Part shown: positions 46,314 through 55,907 of the stretch, one piece after another
Layout of the letters: every line of letters begins with the position of its first letter
How positions within the stretch are numbered: the first letter of the stretch is position 1
Assembly (NCBI GenBank): GCA_963713695.1
Contig: CAVQMU010000010.1
Location: 62,001-126,000, forward strand
Direction of reading: 5' to 3'
Source: Rhodoblastus sp963713695
GTDB taxonomy: Bacteria; Pseudomonadota; Alphaproteobacteria; Rhizobiales; Beijerinckiaceae
DNA length: 64,000 bases
Notes under the pieces: generated by a model
Seen by the model: only the letters and a program-made list of their open reading frames with translations
What the model was told of the DNA's origin: nothing
Database searches by the model: none
Translations under genes and position numbers: made by a program

Positions 46314-46358
46314 GTCCCCGGCCTCGCGCCTCGGGACACAGCCGCAAGGTCCACCGCC

Positions 46359-46589
46359 ATGAAGTCCGACATCCATCCCGATTATCACACGATCAAGGTC
46401 GTCATGACCAACGGGACCGAGTTCCTGACCCGCTCGACCTACGGCAAGGAAGGCGACACGCTCAATCTCGACATTGATCCGAGCACCCATCCGGCCTGGA
46501 CCGGCGGTTCTCAGCAGCTGCTCGACCGCGGCGGCCGCCTGTCGCGCTTCAACTCGCGCTTCGGCGGCATGTCCTTCGCCAAGAAGTAA
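46359..46589 (+). CDS. rpmE: 50S ribosomal protein L31
   Basis: A 76-residue L31. The start MKSDIHPDYHTIKVVMTNGT and the segment SRFNSRFGGMSFAKK are typical of alphaproteobacterial L31. No cysteine is present, so it lacks the zinc ribbon of the type A form. It binds near the central protuberance and bridges the subunits. A predicted promoter, a leader hairpin and a strong terminator flank it, so it appears to be a single-gene transcript. Confidence 0.96.
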   Translation: MKSDIHPDYHTIKVVMTNGTEFLTRSTYGKEGDTLNLDIDPSTHPAWTGGSQQLLDRGGRLSRFNSRFGGMSFAKK

Positions 46590-46611
46590 GTGTTTCCTCG
46601 CGGAACAAGAA

Positions 46612-46635
46612 AAAGGCGCCCTTCGGGGCGCCTTT
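46612..46635 (+). terminator. Strong intrinsic terminator after rpmE
   Basis: A perfect 10-bp stem, AAAGGCGCCC (46612-46621) and GGGCGCCTTT (46626-46635), with a TTCG tetraloop. It can serve both rpmE and the convergent protease gene that ends at 46641. Confidence 0.9.
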
Positions 46636-46640
46636 ATTGT

Positions 46641-47216
46641 TTACTGCTTCATCACGAATCGCCCGTCCGCGACCTGAAAGCTGGAAAGCTTTTTCAGAAA
46701 GCTCATGCCGAGCAGCGTGATATTCGCCGCTCCGGGCGGCGCCACAGCCGCCTCCACGTCATAGACCACGATCGATCCGACCCGGATTTCGCGCAGATGG
46801 ACGGGCGCGATCTGCACGCTTCCGTTCGCCGTGGCGCTTGAGACGGTATAGGCGGAACGCGGAGGATCGATATTCAGCGCCCGCGCGTCTTCCGCCTTGA
46901 GCAGAACGGTGTAGGCGCCGGTATCGACAAGCGCGTGGACGCGCGAACCGGATATTTCGACATCGGTCTGGTATTGAGCGCTTTGGTCCGGCGACAATTC
47001 GACGACGCCCCAGCTTGGACGCGGTTTGGCGGCGGAGGGCGTCATGGAGGCAAATTGCGGATTGCCCTGGGCCGCTCTCTGAGCGTCGCCGCGCTGCGCC
47101 GTCAGCGCCGGCGCAGGCGCGCTGCCCATCGTGAACCAGTGGTTCTGGAGTCCGGTTGTCAGGACAGGCGCCGCAATGGCCAGGAACACGGCTGTTTTCA
47201 TGAAATTGTTGGACAT
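46641..47216 (-). CDS. Retropepsin-like aspartic protease (TIGR02281 type)
   Basis: A 191-residue protein with an N-terminal membrane or signal segment (MKTAVFLAIAAPVLTTGLQN). A spacer leads to a clan AA protease fold: QTDVEISGSRVHALVDTGAY with the single catalytic Asp-Thr-Gly, then TVLLKAEDARALNI and ANITLLGMSFLKKLSSFQVA. As a one-DTG protein it would act as a homodimer, like retroviral and SpoIIGA-type proteases. The substrate is unknown; the location is periplasmic or membrane-bound. ATG 47216 is chosen because the upstream extension has no homology. Confidence 0.82.
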   Translation of the reverse strand: MSNNFMKTAVFLAIAAPVLTTGLQNHWFTMGSAPAPALTAQRGDAQRAAQGNPQFASMTPSAAKPRPSWGVVELSPDQSAQYQTDVEISGSRVHALVDTGAYTVLLKAEDARALNIDPPRSAYTVSSATANGSVQIAPVHLREIRVGSIVVYDVEAAVAPPGAANITLLGMSFLKKLSSFQVADGRFVMKQ

Positions 47217-47317
47217 GGGTCTCGCCCGAAACAGGGTTTCGTTCGTCACATTAAGACGGAGGCGCTGAGGGAAAGTTAAGACGGACGAGAAAATGCGTCC
47301 GTTGCCGTTCGTTCGCG

Positions 47318-49837
47318 TCACGTCCCGCGCGGTTTCGCCCGCGTCGTCGGCGCCGCCGCGGCGGGATCGTCCGGCCAAAGATGGCGGGGATAGCGTCCCT
47401 TCATTTCCGCCTTCACCGCGGCCCAGGATCCCTTCCAGAAGCCGGGCAGGTCGCGGGTGATCTGGATGGGACGGTGCGCCGGCGACAGAAGGTGCAGGGT
47501 CAGGGGCGCCCGCCCGCCCGCCACCGCCGGGTGGGTTGAAAGCCCATAAAACTCCTGGACGCGCGCGGAAACGACGGGACCCTCGGCGCTTCCATAGTCG
47601 AGCGCGATGGATGAGCCCGCCGGGGTGAGGAAATGGGTCGGCGCCTCCTCCTCGAGCTTTTTCACGAGATCCCAGGGCAAAAGTGCGGACAGCGCCGCGT
47701 CAAATTGCGCAGGGCCGATGTCGGCCAGGCGCTGGCATCCTTCAATATAGGGCGCGAGCCAGATCTCAGGCGCCTGTTTGAGGGCCGTCTCGGTCAGGTC
47801 CGGCCAAGGGTTGGCGTTGCCCTCGCCTGCGTGCGCCCGGCGCAAAAATTCGACCCGCTCGCGCAATTGAACCTGCGCCTTGCTCCAGTCGAGCCGGTCG
47901 ATACCCGACGACGCCGCGCCGGTGGCAAGGAGGCGCGCGTTGTCGGGCGAAGCGGCGACGGGCAGGTTCTGCTCGGCCAGAACCAGCGCGCCGAATCGCC
48001 GCGAGGCGCGGCGGCGCAGCGCGCCATTCGCCTGATCGAAGCGGGTTTCGTCCCGCGTCTCGATATTTTGCGCGAAGAGCTGCTCGAAATCGGCCTCGTC
48101 GAGCTCTGCGGCGGCGAGGATGCGGCTTGCGCCGGCGCGTCCGGTGACCTCGGCCACGGCAAGAAATCTGGCGCGCGCCAGAGCGAGATGCGGCTCGACG
48201 CTGGCGGCCCGGCCATTGGCCATCAGGAATTCCCCCGGTTTTCCGCGCGCGCGCGCAATGCGGTCGGGATAGGCGAGGGCGATGAGCGCGCCGGGGGAGA
48301 GAGGCCGCGCCTCGCGCTTTTCGCCCAGGTCCCGGGCTGAATTGCGCAACTGCCGGGTGAATCCATGCGCGAGCCGCCGCGCGTCCTTTGCGCGCAGGCT
48401 GTTGTCGCGGGAGAATCGGTCGAGTCTCTCGCCGAGATCGGGCGAATCGCCGCCGAGTCCCCTTTCGGTCAGAGCCACGGCCAGCAGGCACGCCGCCTCG
48501 CCCGCGCCAAGCGCTTCTGCCTGCAGGGCCATGCTGGCGAGACGCGGCGGCAGCGGCAAGTCGCGCATGGCCTTTCCGCGCGGCGTGATCGCTCCGGCTA
48601 AATCGAGCGCGCCAAGTTCCTGCAGGAGAGAGCGGGCTTCGGCGACAGCGGCGGACGGCGGCGGATCGAGCCAGCACAGCTCGGCGGGGTCGCGCGCGCC
48701 CCAGGCGGCGAGATCGAGCAAAAGGCCGGACAGGTCGGCGGCGAGGATTTCCGGCTGGGCGAAGGCGGGCAGGGAGCCTGTCGCCGCCTCTTCCCACAGG
48801 CGATAGCAGACGCCCGGCGCGGTGCGGCCGGCGCGGCCCCGCCTCTGGTCGGCGGCGGCGCGCGACACGCGCAGGGTTTCAAGCCGCGTCAGGCCAAGGT
48901 CCGGCTCGAAGCGCGGCGCGCGGACAAGGCCGCAATCCACCACGACCCGCACGCCGTCGATGGTGATCGAGGTCTCGGCGATCGAAGTCGCCAGCACGAT
49001 TTTCCGCCGCCCTGCAGGCGCAGGCCTGATCGCGCGATCCTGCGCCGCCCGGTCCATGGCGCCATAGAGCGGGCAAATGTCGACGGCGGGGGCATCGCGC
49101 AGCTTTTCCGCGAGCAGAGCGGCAAGGCGGGTGATTTCGCCTTGGCCCGGCAAGAAGACCAAAATCGAGCCGCTTTCCTCGGCCAAGGCGCGGAAAATCG
49201 CTCGGGAGGCTGCGTCCTCCAGCCTTTCCCGCGCGTCGCGGCTGAAATAGGTCGTTTCGACCGGATAGGCGCGGCCCTGCGATTCGACAATGGGCGCATC
49301 CTGCATCAGCCCCGCGATGCGCGCGCCGTCGAGCGTTGCAGACATGACGAGAATGCGCAGGTCGGGACGCAGCGCCGCCTGTGCGTCGAGCGCCAGCGCG
49401 AGGCCGAGATCGGCGTCGAGCGATCGTTCATGGAATTCGTCGAACAGCACCGCGGCGACGCCTTCGAGCGAGGGATCGTCGAGGATCATCCGGGCGAAAA
49501 CGCCCTCGGTCACCACCTCGATCCGGGTTTTCGGGCCGCACAGGGTTTGCAGGCGCACGCGAATGCCGATTGTTTCCCCAAGACTTTGGTCGAGCATCGA
49601 GGCCATGCGGTCGGCGGCGGCGCGCGCGGCGATGCGACGCGGCTCAAGCACGATGATCTTTCCGTCGCCGCGCCAGCCGGCTTCGAGCAGGGCGAGGGGA
49701 ACGCGCGTGGTCTTGCCGGCGCCGGGTGGCGCAACCAGCACGGCTCGGGCGTTTTGCGCCAGAACCCCGGCGAGGCGCGGCAGGGCTTCGTCGATCGGCA
49801 GGGCGGACAAGGCAGGGGAGGGCGCGGACAGTGCCAT
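47318..49837 (-). CDS. hrpB: ATP-dependent helicase HrpB
   Basis: An 839-residue DEAH-type helicase. It has motif I (LVAPPGAGKTTRVPLALLEA), motif II (VAAVLFDEFHERSLDADLGL), motif III (ILVMSATLDGARIAGLM), motif VI (QRRGRAGRTAPGVCYRLWEE) and the HrpB-specific C-terminal domain (VEFLRRAHAGEGNANPWPDL). It remodels RNA or ribonucleoprotein; the exact target in bacteria is not settled. It is of normal length and is divergent from kup. Confidence 0.95.
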   Translation of the reverse strand: MALSAPSPALSALPIDEALPRLAGVLAQNARAVLVAPPGAGKTTRVPLALLEAGWRGDGKIIVLEPRRIAARAAADRMASMLDQSLGETIGIRVRLQTLCGPKTRIEVVTEGVFARMILDDPSLEGVAAVLFDEFHERSLDADLGLALALDAQAALRPDLRILVMSATLDGARIAGLMQDAPIVESQGRAYPVETTYFSRDARERLEDAASRAIFRALAEESGSILVFLPGQGEITRLAALLAEKLRDAPAVDICPLYGAMDRAAQDRAIRPAPAGRRKIVLATSIAETSITIDGVRVVVDCGLVRAPRFEPDLGLTRLETLRVSRAAADQRRGRAGRTAPGVCYRLWEEAATGSLPAFAQPEILAADLSGLLLDLAAWGARDPAELCWLDPPPSAAVAEARSLLQELGALDLAGAITPRGKAMRDLPLPPRLASMALQAEALGAGEAACLLAVALTERGLGGDSPDLGERLDRFSRDNSLRAKDARRLAHGFTRQLRNSARDLGEKREARPLSPGALIALAYPDRIARARGKPGEFLMANGRAASVEPHLALARARFLAVAEVTGRAGASRILAAAELDEADFEQLFAQNIETRDETRFDQANGALRRRASRRFGALVLAEQNLPVAASPDNARLLATGAASSGIDRLDWSKAQVQLRERVEFLRRAHAGEGNANPWPDLTETALKQAPEIWLAPYIEGCQRLADIGPAQFDAALSALLPWDLVKKLEEEAPTHFLTPAGSSIALDYGSAEGPVVSARVQEFYGLSTHPAVAGGRAPLTLHLLSPAHRPIQITRDLPGFWKGSWAAVKAEMKGRYPRHLWPDDPAAAAPTTRAKPRGT

Positions 49838-49983
49838 GCCGCGTCATGCCAGCATTTTCGTTCCCTCGCAACGCCGGAGCAGGAATTGAAGGGCGGATGT
49901 AGAGGCCTCTTCTCGTGACCCGTGGAAAGGGTTATATGGCGGGCTCGGTGGGGCCTGTCGGAGGCCGCAGCCAGGGAAACTCC

Positions 49984-51963
49984 ATGTCGCAAGACGCCGT
50001 TCCGCCAACACCCGCCACGCCTCTCGCCGCCAACGTTTCCGGCCCGTCCCAGACCAGCTCGCAGCCCGCAACCGGCGCAACCCCTGAGATTCCCACCGAT
50101 TCCGGGCATCAGCCGGACAATTTCTGGATGCTGCTGCTCGGCTCGATGGGCGTCGTCTATGGCGATATCGGCACCAGTCCGCTCTACGCTCTCAAAGCCG
50201 CGCTCGACCATATGAAGGCCGACGGCGTCAGCGAAGCCGAGGTCGTCGGCATCGTCTCCTTGCTGATCTGGGCGCTTTTCATCACGGTCACACTGAAATA
50301 CGTGTTCTTTCTGATGCGCGCCGACAACAAGGGCGAGGGCGGCACGCTGTCGCTGATGGCCCTGGCGCAGAACGCGCTCGGGCGACGCTCGCGCATGATC
50401 TTCCTGCTCGGCGTGGCCGGAGCCGCGCTGTTTTCCGGCGACGCCATCATCACCCCCGCCATTTCCGTGCTTTCGGCGGTCGAAGGCCTCAATGTCGTCT
50501 CCACCGCCTTCCAACCCTACGTGCTGCCGGTCACCGTGGTGATCCTCGTCACGCTGTTTGTCGTGCAAAGCGGGGGCACCGCGCGGGTCGCCAGCTTCTT
50601 CGGCCCGATCATGGTGGTGTTTTTCGGCCTGATCGGGACGATCGGCGTCATCCATATCGCCGACGCGCCGCGCATCCTGCACGCCTTCAACCCGCTCGCG
50701 GGCCTGTCCTTCCTGGTTGGCAACGGCGCCACCGGTTTCGTAACGCTCGGCCTCGTCTTCCTCGCGGTCACCGGCGCCGAGGCGCTTTACGCCGACATGG
50801 GCCATTTTGGCCGCAAGCCGATCCAGATCGCCTGGCTGGTGTTCGTCCTGCCGTCGCTCATCTGCAACTATCTCGGCCAGGGCGCGCTGGTGCTGAACGA
50901 TCCAGCCAAGGTTTCCGACCCCTTCTACCTGATGGTTCCCTCCTGGGCGACGCTTCCCTTCGTGCTCCTCGCCACCGCGGCGACCGTCATCGCCAGCCAG
51001 GCGGTCATCACCGGCGCCTTTTCGCTGTCGCGCCAGGCGATCCAGCTCGGCCTGCTGCCGCGCCTCGAGATCCAGCACAAGTCCGCGACGACCGAAGGAC
51101 AGATATTCGTGCCGCGTGTCAATCGCACGCTGCTCATCGGCGTGCTGATGCTGGTCTTCCTGTTCCGCTCCTCGGACAGCCTCGCCAACGCCTACGGCAT
51201 TGCGGTCACCGGCACCATGGTGGTGACCACGGGCCTCGCCTTCTTCGTCGTGCGAAAGTTGTGGCGCTGGCCGCTCTGGGTCGCGGTTCCCTTCATCGGC
51301 TTCTTCCTGGTGATCGACCTCGCGTTCCTCGCGGCCAATCTCGTCAAGGTGCTCGAAGGCGGCTGGGTGCCGTTGAGCCTGGGCATGCTCTCGATGATCG
51401 TGATGTGGACCTGGGTGCGCGGCATGGACCTGCTGGCGAAAAAGACCCATCGCGATTCCATTCCGACCGCCGACCTCATCCGCATGCTCGACAAATCCAA
51501 GCCGACGCGCGTCCCGGGCACGGCGGTCTTTCTGACTGGCGATCCCAATGTCGCGCCCTCCGCCCTCATGCATAATCTCAAGCACAACAAGGTGCTGCAC
51601 GAGCGCGTGGTGATCATGAACGTCGTGACGGAGCCCACGCCGCGCGTCTCGCCGCAGAACCGCTACGAGACCGAAAAACTCTCGCATGATTTCATGCGCG
51701 TCACGTTCCACTTCGGCTATATGGAGAGCCCTCGAGTGCCCGCGGCCATGGCCGCCATGCGCAAGGGCGGCGTCAAGTTCGACATCATGACGACCTCCTT
51801 CTTCCTCGGCAAAAGGACGCTGAAATGCTCGCCAGCGTCGGGCATGCCGCAATGGCAGGACAAGCTTTTCGTGGGATTGTCGAAACAGGCGACCAACGCC
51901 ACGGATTTCTTCTCGATACCGTCGGATCGCGTCGTGGAGCTGGGCGCTCAGGTGACCATTTGA
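49984..51963 (+). CDS. kup: Low-affinity potassium transporter Kup
   Basis: A 659-residue KUP/HAK transporter. The first 40 residues are a Pro/Ala/Ser-rich tail. About twelve helices follow, with the family signature FWMLLLGSMGVVYGDIGTSP, GGTLSLMALAQNALGRRSRM and FFSGDAIITPAISVLSAVEG (ALFSGDAIITPA as read). The cytoplasmic C-terminal domain (GTAVFLTGDPNVAPSALMHN) ends at VTI. It takes up K+ with protons. ATG 49984 (MSQDAVPPTP) is chosen; an in-frame start at 49915 adds only low-complexity residues. Confidence 0.94.
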   Translation: MSQDAVPPTPATPLAANVSGPSQTSSQPATGATPEIPTDSGHQPDNFWMLLLGSMGVVYGDIGTSPLYALKAALDHMKADGVSEAEVVGIVSLLIWALFITVTLKYVFFLMRADNKGEGGTLSLMALAQNALGRRSRMIFLLGVAGAALFSGDAIITPAISVLSAVEGLNVVSTAFQPYVLPVTVVILVTLFVVQSGGTARVASFFGPIMVVFFGLIGTIGVIHIADAPRILHAFNPLAGLSFLVGNGATGFVTLGLVFLAVTGAEALYADMGHFGRKPIQIAWLVFVLPSLICNYLGQGALVLNDPAKVSDPFYLMVPSWATLPFVLLATAATVIASQAVITGAFSLSRQAIQLGLLPRLEIQHKSATTEGQIFVPRVNRTLLIGVLMLVFLFRSSDSLANAYGIAVTGTMVVTTGLAFFVVRKLWRWPLWVAVPFIGFFLVIDLAFLAANLVKVLEGGWVPLSLGMLSMIVMWTWVRGMDLLAKKTHRDSIPTADLIRMLDKSKPTRVPGTAVFLTGDPNVAPSALMHNLKHNKVLHERVVIMNVVTEPTPRVSPQNRYETEKLSHDFMRVTFHFGYMESPRVPAAMAAMRKGGVKFDIMTTSFFLGKRTLKCSPASGMPQWQDKLFVGLSKQATNATDFFSIPSDRVVELGAQVTI

Positions 51964-52106
51964 TTGTCGTCTTGGACGCATAGAGGCGCGGGGTGACGCA
52001 ATGACGCAAGGCCAGCGCAAGCTCGGACGCGTTAATTAGCTCGTCAATATTTCCGTCGGAGTTCCAACCGGTCGCCTCAGCCGATTGGGCAAAGCGCTTG
52101 TGTCCG

Positions 52107-53171
52107 ATGGGAGTTGCGTATCAATTCCTGGAACTCTCACGCCATCGGCTTCGCATGCCTCCTCGCCTTTTCTCCCCGGCCGCGCTCGTCAGTCTTCTGG
52201 ACCAACACGTCACGGCGACATTCGTATTGGACGAGCACGGCTGCGTCGTCGTGTGGAACAAGGCGATGGAGACGCTGACCGGCCTCAATGCGGCTTCGGT
52301 CGTCGGCGCCAGGAACCATTGGAAAGCCTTCTACACAGCGCAGCGACCGTGCCTCGCCGATCTCGTGCTGACGGACAAGATCGAAGCGGTCACAGAACTT
52401 TATGCATCCTTCTCAAGCACGACGAGCGAGACAGCAATTTCGGTCGACATATGGTGCGACTTGCCCCTGACTGGAAAGCGCAGCTATCTCACGGCCGTTG
52501 CGACGCCAGTTTACGATCTGGATTGGCAAATAATCGGCGTAATGGAAACCGTGACCGACAATACCCGCATCATGGCGGTCGAAGCCAAGCTGCAGGACCT
52601 TGCAGGGCGCGACGGGCTGACAAGCTTGCCCAATCGCAGGACTTTTGACGCGGCCCTCGCGAGCGAATGGCGGCGCGCAATCCGAGCGGGCGCGCCGCTC
52701 TCGCTCTTGATGGTCGATATCGACCATTTCAAGCAATACAATGATGAGTTCGGTCACCAGGGCGGCGACCAGTGCCTGATCATTGTGGCGCAGACTCTGG
52801 CTGAGACTGTCCACCGAGAGGGCGACCTCCCGGCGCGCTATGGCGGGGAAGAGTTCGTCGTCGTCCTCCCCAGCACGGACGAGGACGGGGCTGGGCTTGT
52901 CGCCGAAAGTATCCGCGCGAATATTGAAATGCGTGCGATCCGCCATCCGTTGAGCAGCGTCGGCCCTTGCGTCACAGTTTCAATCGGCCGGGCGACCATC
53001 ATCCCGACGGCCGACGACAACATCGAAAAGATCGTATCGTTGGCCGACATGGGCCTCTATCAAGCAAAAAGCCTTGGTAGAAACCGTGTCTGCTCATGTG
53101 ACGAGCGTCGGTTCGGCATGCTGGAGAAGTTTGTCGAGGCGTCATCCGACCTAAATTTTCCGTCGAACTGA
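52107..53171 (+). CDS. PAS-GGDEF diguanylate cyclase
   Basis: A protein of about 354 residues. A PAS sensor domain (LDQHVTATFVLDEHGCVVVW, NKAMETLTGLNAASVVGARN) is followed by a GGDEF domain (RDGLTSLPNRRTFDAALASE, MVDIDHFKQYNDEFGHQGGD). The active site reads RYGGEEF near residue 246. An inhibitory-site RxxD (REGD) lies five residues before it, so product feedback is likely. It makes c-di-GMP from GTP in response to a small-molecule or redox cue. No membrane segment is visible. ATG 52107 is used; TTG 52098 and ATG 52155 are possible. Confidence 0.85.
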   Translation: MGVAYQFLELSRHRLRMPPRLFSPAALVSLLDQHVTATFVLDEHGCVVVWNKAMETLTGLNAASVVGARNHWKAFYTAQRPCLADLVLTDKIEAVTELYASFSSTTSETAISVDIWCDLPLTGKRSYLTAVATPVYDLDWQIIGVMETVTDNTRIMAVEAKLQDLAGRDGLTSLPNRRTFDAALASEWRRAIRAGAPLSLLMVDIDHFKQYNDEFGHQGGDQCLIIVAQTLAETVHREGDLPARYGGEEFVVVLPSTDEDGAGLVAESIRANIEMRAIRHPLSSVGPCVTVSIGRATIIPTADDNIEKIVSLADMGLYQAKSLGRNRVCSCDERRFGMLEKFVEASSDLNFPSN

Positions 53172-53272
53172 AAACATTTTTCGACCGAAGCGGCTCTTCG
53201 CACTCCGTCCGCTTGCAGCTCAGGTCCAGACCGATCGCATGCAGGGTCGGCAGGACGCCAAGCGAGTCCTTC

Positions 53273-53521
53273 TTATTTTTTTGGAGCGACTGCGGCCCCG
53301 CCTACGTGCGGGCCGCCGCTGAGGCGGCCGCCCATTCCACCGCCTCTGAAGAATGGGGCGCCGCCGACGCCACGGTTTCTAGCGGCGCCGAATTGATTGC
53401 CATGCGCGGGGCCGCCAACGCCGCCGCCGACAACCAGACCGTTTCTGCTGATGGCGAATGCCACCGCAGGAAAGGCCAGCGCGCCGGCCAGGACTGTTAC
53501 AAGGACGAGTTTCCGCCTCAT
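53273..53521 (-). CDS. Small glycine-rich secreted protein
   Basis: An 82-residue protein starting MRRKLVLVTVLAGALAFPAV, a signal peptide that ends near AFAISRN. The mature part is Gly-rich (LVVGGGVGGPAHGNQFGAAR, FFRGGGMGGRLSGG). No family or catalytic residues are recognised. ATG 53521 is preferred; an upstream ATG at 53542 is possible. It is convergent with the cyclase gene. Confidence 0.5.
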   Translation of the reverse strand: MRRKLVLVTVLAGALAFPAVAFAISRNGLVVGGGVGGPAHGNQFGAARNRGVGGAPFFRGGGMGGRLSGGPHVGGAAVAPKK

Positions 53522-53679
53522 GGTATCTGCTCCGGGCAACATTTGAATGGCTTCGAGAGTCAAGGAGACGATAACCCACCGACTGAATTTTGATAAGGAG
53601 AACAAGACTTCGTAGTCAAGAAACTCCACCCTCGCGCGAGATTTGCGCGCTGGGACGAAATCCTGGGTTTCCCTAAGCT

Positions 53680-54099
53680 TCAGTTTCGCCCGTTAGCGGG
53701 CTGGCGGAGCGCCGCGCGCAACTCGGCGATCGCCTTTTTGATTTCGTCTTCGCGCTCTTCCAGGTGACGTAGTTGATTTTCGATCGTGTCCTTGTCAAGA
53801 CGCAAAGCCGCGCCCGACGAGTTGCCCGATCGGTCAGAGGCCGCCACCATTTCGGCAATTTCCGCCAGGGTGAAGCCAAGTTGTTTGGCCCTGACGATCA
53901 GTTGAACGCGAACTTTTTGCGCTGCGTCGTAATAGCGAGTTGAACCGCGCCGGACAGGATTGAGGATGCCGCGCTCTTCATAAAAGCGAAGTGTGCGGCG
54001 GGTGACGCCAAACTGCTCCGCGACTTCGGCAATGGTCGCGAGCTCCAATTGATTTTCCGGAATACCCGCATGCGGGGTCTCAATTTGAAACAGATACAA
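53680..54099 (-). CDS. MerR-family transcriptional regulator
   Basis: A 139-residue regulator. The winged-helix DNA-binding motif is ATIAEVAEQFGVTRRTLRFY running into EERGILNPVRRG and STRYYDAAQKVRVQLIVRAK. A coiled dimerisation helix follows (IENQLRHLEEREDEIKKAIA). There are no Cys ligands for metal sensing. The short C-terminal part suggests no bound ligand domain. Its target is not evident, although the 288-base region upstream is AT-rich and could hold its own operator. Confidence 0.82.
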   Translation of the reverse strand: MYLFQIETPHAGIPENQLELATIAEVAEQFGVTRRTLRFYEERGILNPVRRGSTRYYDAAQKVRVQLIVRAKQLGFTLAEIAEMVAASDRSGNSSGAALRLDKDTIENQLRHLEEREDEIKKAIAELRAALRQPANGRN

Positions 54100-54387
54100 A
54101 ATCCATTACCTCGACAGGCGATTATAATTCAATCTCTTAGAACAGATGCGCGCTCGAGTATGCAAAGACGAATTCTGGCTGCACCCTAGCTTCAATCTGT
54201 TGCATAATTCGGAAATAAGCGACGAATCCTGTTGGAAAGTCAAATGACCAACGTCACCTTGAAACCTTACGTCGCCGCCAAAAACGTTAATTGTTACTCT
54301 TTGAGACCGAATGGATCTTCAATGGCGCTTCGTCTAAGCTTTTGACATAATGGGATCTCGGGCTGCGCCCTCGCATGGAGCCATTCC
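54100..54387. other. AT-richer intergenic region
   Basis: A 288-base gap upstream of the MerR gene and after the GNAT gene. It is clearly less GC-rich than the flanks and should contain the MerR promoter. I see no RNA gene or repeat in it. Confidence 0.4.
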
Positions 54388-54924
54388 TTACCACCGAGGA
54401 TCGCGTGTGCGGCTGCGGCAAATCCGCGCATCGCTCGGGGACGGCGATCCTGCCCGCGAGAGGAGTCCTGATCCCGCGCTTGGCGTCCATTCCAGCGAAA
54501 CGATCGGCAGTCCGGAAAGCGGGTTTTTTCCCTCCCCCGTCGCCACAAAGCCCTGGCCGCGATAAAAGGCCAGCGCGCGAAAATTGTCGGCGTTGACGTC
54601 GAGGCCTAGTTTTGCCGGGCAGGCGGACTTGGCCTCGCGCAGCAGGGCCTGCGCCGCGCCGGAGCCCTGGGCGCGCGGCGCCAGCGCAATTTGCTCCAGC
54701 CAGCCCCGCCTGGCGTCAAACAGCACAAAACCGAGCAAACCCTCGTCATTTTCCGCCACGATGACCGTCGCGCCCCCGGCGATGCTGCGCTTGACCAAAT
54801 CGGCCAGCCAAGGCGCACGCGCGGAAAAATCGATCTCCGGACGTGTTGCTGTCCAGCTTTCGATCCAGAGCGCCAGCAGCGCTGGCCAATCGCTTTCCGC
54901 GTAGGGGCGCAGTCCGAAATTCAT
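54388..54924 (-). CDS. GNAT family N-acetyltransferase
   Basis: A 178-residue acetyltransferase. The acetyl-CoA site is in LEQIALAPRAQGSGAAQALL (motif A, with QGSGAA), preceded by VIVAENDEGLLGFVLFDARR and followed by LDVNADNFRALAFYRGQGFV. The fold appears complete by residue 150 (PIVSLEWTPSAG). The last 25 residues (LLSRAGSPSPSDARICRSRT and onward) look like read-through and may reflect another small indel. It overlaps the OmpA-family gene by four bases. The substrate is unknown. Confidence 0.8.
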   Translation of the reverse strand: MNFGLRPYAESDWPALLALWIESWTATRPEIDFSARAPWLADLVKRSIAGGATVIVAENDEGLLGFVLFDARRGWLEQIALAPRAQGSGAAQALLREAKSACPAKLGLDVNADNFRALAFYRGQGFVATGEGKNPLSGLPIVSLEWTPSAGSGLLSRAGSPSPSDARICRSRTRDPRW

Positions 54925-55907
54925 CGATCCGTGATCTTCAATTCGATGCGGCGGTTGCGGCGCAGCGCCTCCTCGCTGTCGCCTTCGTCGATTGGCTGAT
55001 TGTCGCCGTAAGCGCCGGCGAGAAGGTGCTTCGGGTCGAATCCCTTGCTCGCCAGATATTGCACCACTGCTATGGCGCGGGCCGCGGAGAGGTCCCAGTT
55101 GGACTTGAATTGCGGTGAGGCGATCGGCCTTTTGTCGGTGTGGCCGTCGACACGCAAAACCCAGGGTATTTCCGGCGGGATTTCCTTGGCGACGTCGCCG
55201 AGGGCGACTGAAATCTTGTCGATCTCGGCCTTGCCTTCAGGCGTCAGGCTGGCTTGTCCGGTATCAAACAGCACTTCGGAGGGCAGCACGAAACGGTCGC
55301 CCACCACCTTGACATCCTGCCGGTCGGCCAGGATTTCACGCAAGCGCCCGAAAAAATCCGAGCGGTAGCGGGCAAGCTCCTGCACTTTCTGCGCAAGGGC
55401 GACGTTGAGCCGTGAGCCGAGATCGGAGATGCGCGCCTGGCTCTCCTTGTCCTTGGCCTCCTGCGCCGCCAGCGCTTGCTCGACCGCGGCAAGCTGGCTG
55501 CGGAGGGCGGCAATCTGCTGGTTGAGCAACTCGACCTGCGACTGCGCTTTTGCCGACAATTGCTTCTCGGCGTCGAGGCTGGAGGCAGCCGCGCCGGCGC
55601 CCGCCGCCAGGGCGTCGCGCTCGCGCTTCGTCTGCTCGAGCGTCGCCGCGAGCGCCGCGACATTCTGCAGCGCCTGGGCCTTGCCGCCTTTTTCCAGCGA
55701 CAGGAGCGAGGTCAGCTCCTCGATCTCCTTGTTGAGGCGTTGCAGCGCCGCGTCCTTGCCGCCGACGTCGCGGGCCAGGAAATACTGCGCCATGACGAAC
55801 ACCGACAGCAGGAAAGTGAAAACCAGCAGCAGGGTCGAGAGGGCGTCGACGAAGCCGGGCCAATAGTTCATCGCCTGCGGCCGGCGCCGCCCGCGCGACA
55901 AGGCCAT
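54921..55907 (-). CDS. Coiled-coil OmpA/MotB-like peptidoglycan-binding protein
   Basis: A 328-residue protein. A short cytoplasmic start and one membrane helix (FVDALSTLLLVFTFLLSVFV) resemble MotB. A long coiled coil follows (residues about 50-180: LQRLNKEIEELTSLLSLEKG, VELLNQQIAALRSQLAAVEQ). The C-terminal OmpA domain has LPSEVLFDTGQASLTPEGKA, IPWVLRVDGHTDKRPIASPQ and NWDLSAARAIAVVQYLASKG. It is encoded directly after a MotA/ExbB-like gene, and the pair would form a wall-anchored ion-driven stator-like complex. It lacks flagellar neighbours, so it is probably not for motility. Confidence 0.85.
   Translation of the reverse strand: MALSRGRRRPQAMNYWPGFVDALSTLLLVFTFLLSVFVMAQYFLARDVGGKDAALQRLNKEIEELTSLLSLEKGGKAQALQNVAALAATLEQTKRERDALAAGAGAAASSLDAEKQLSAKAQSQVELLNQQIAALRSQLAAVEQALAAQEAKDKESQARISDLGSRLNVALAQKVQELARYRSDFFGRLREILADRQDVKVVGDRFVLPSEVLFDTGQASLTPEGKAEIDKISVALGDVAKEIPPEIPWVLRVDGHTDKRPIASPQFKSNWDLSAARAIAVVQYLASKGFDPKHLLAGAYGDNQPIDEGDSEEALRRNRRIELKITDR

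Noticed and set aside
49510..52020. 836-residue minus-strand open frame opposite kup
   Set aside because: A shadow of Kup; it is His/Arg/Glu/Asp-rich with no family pattern.
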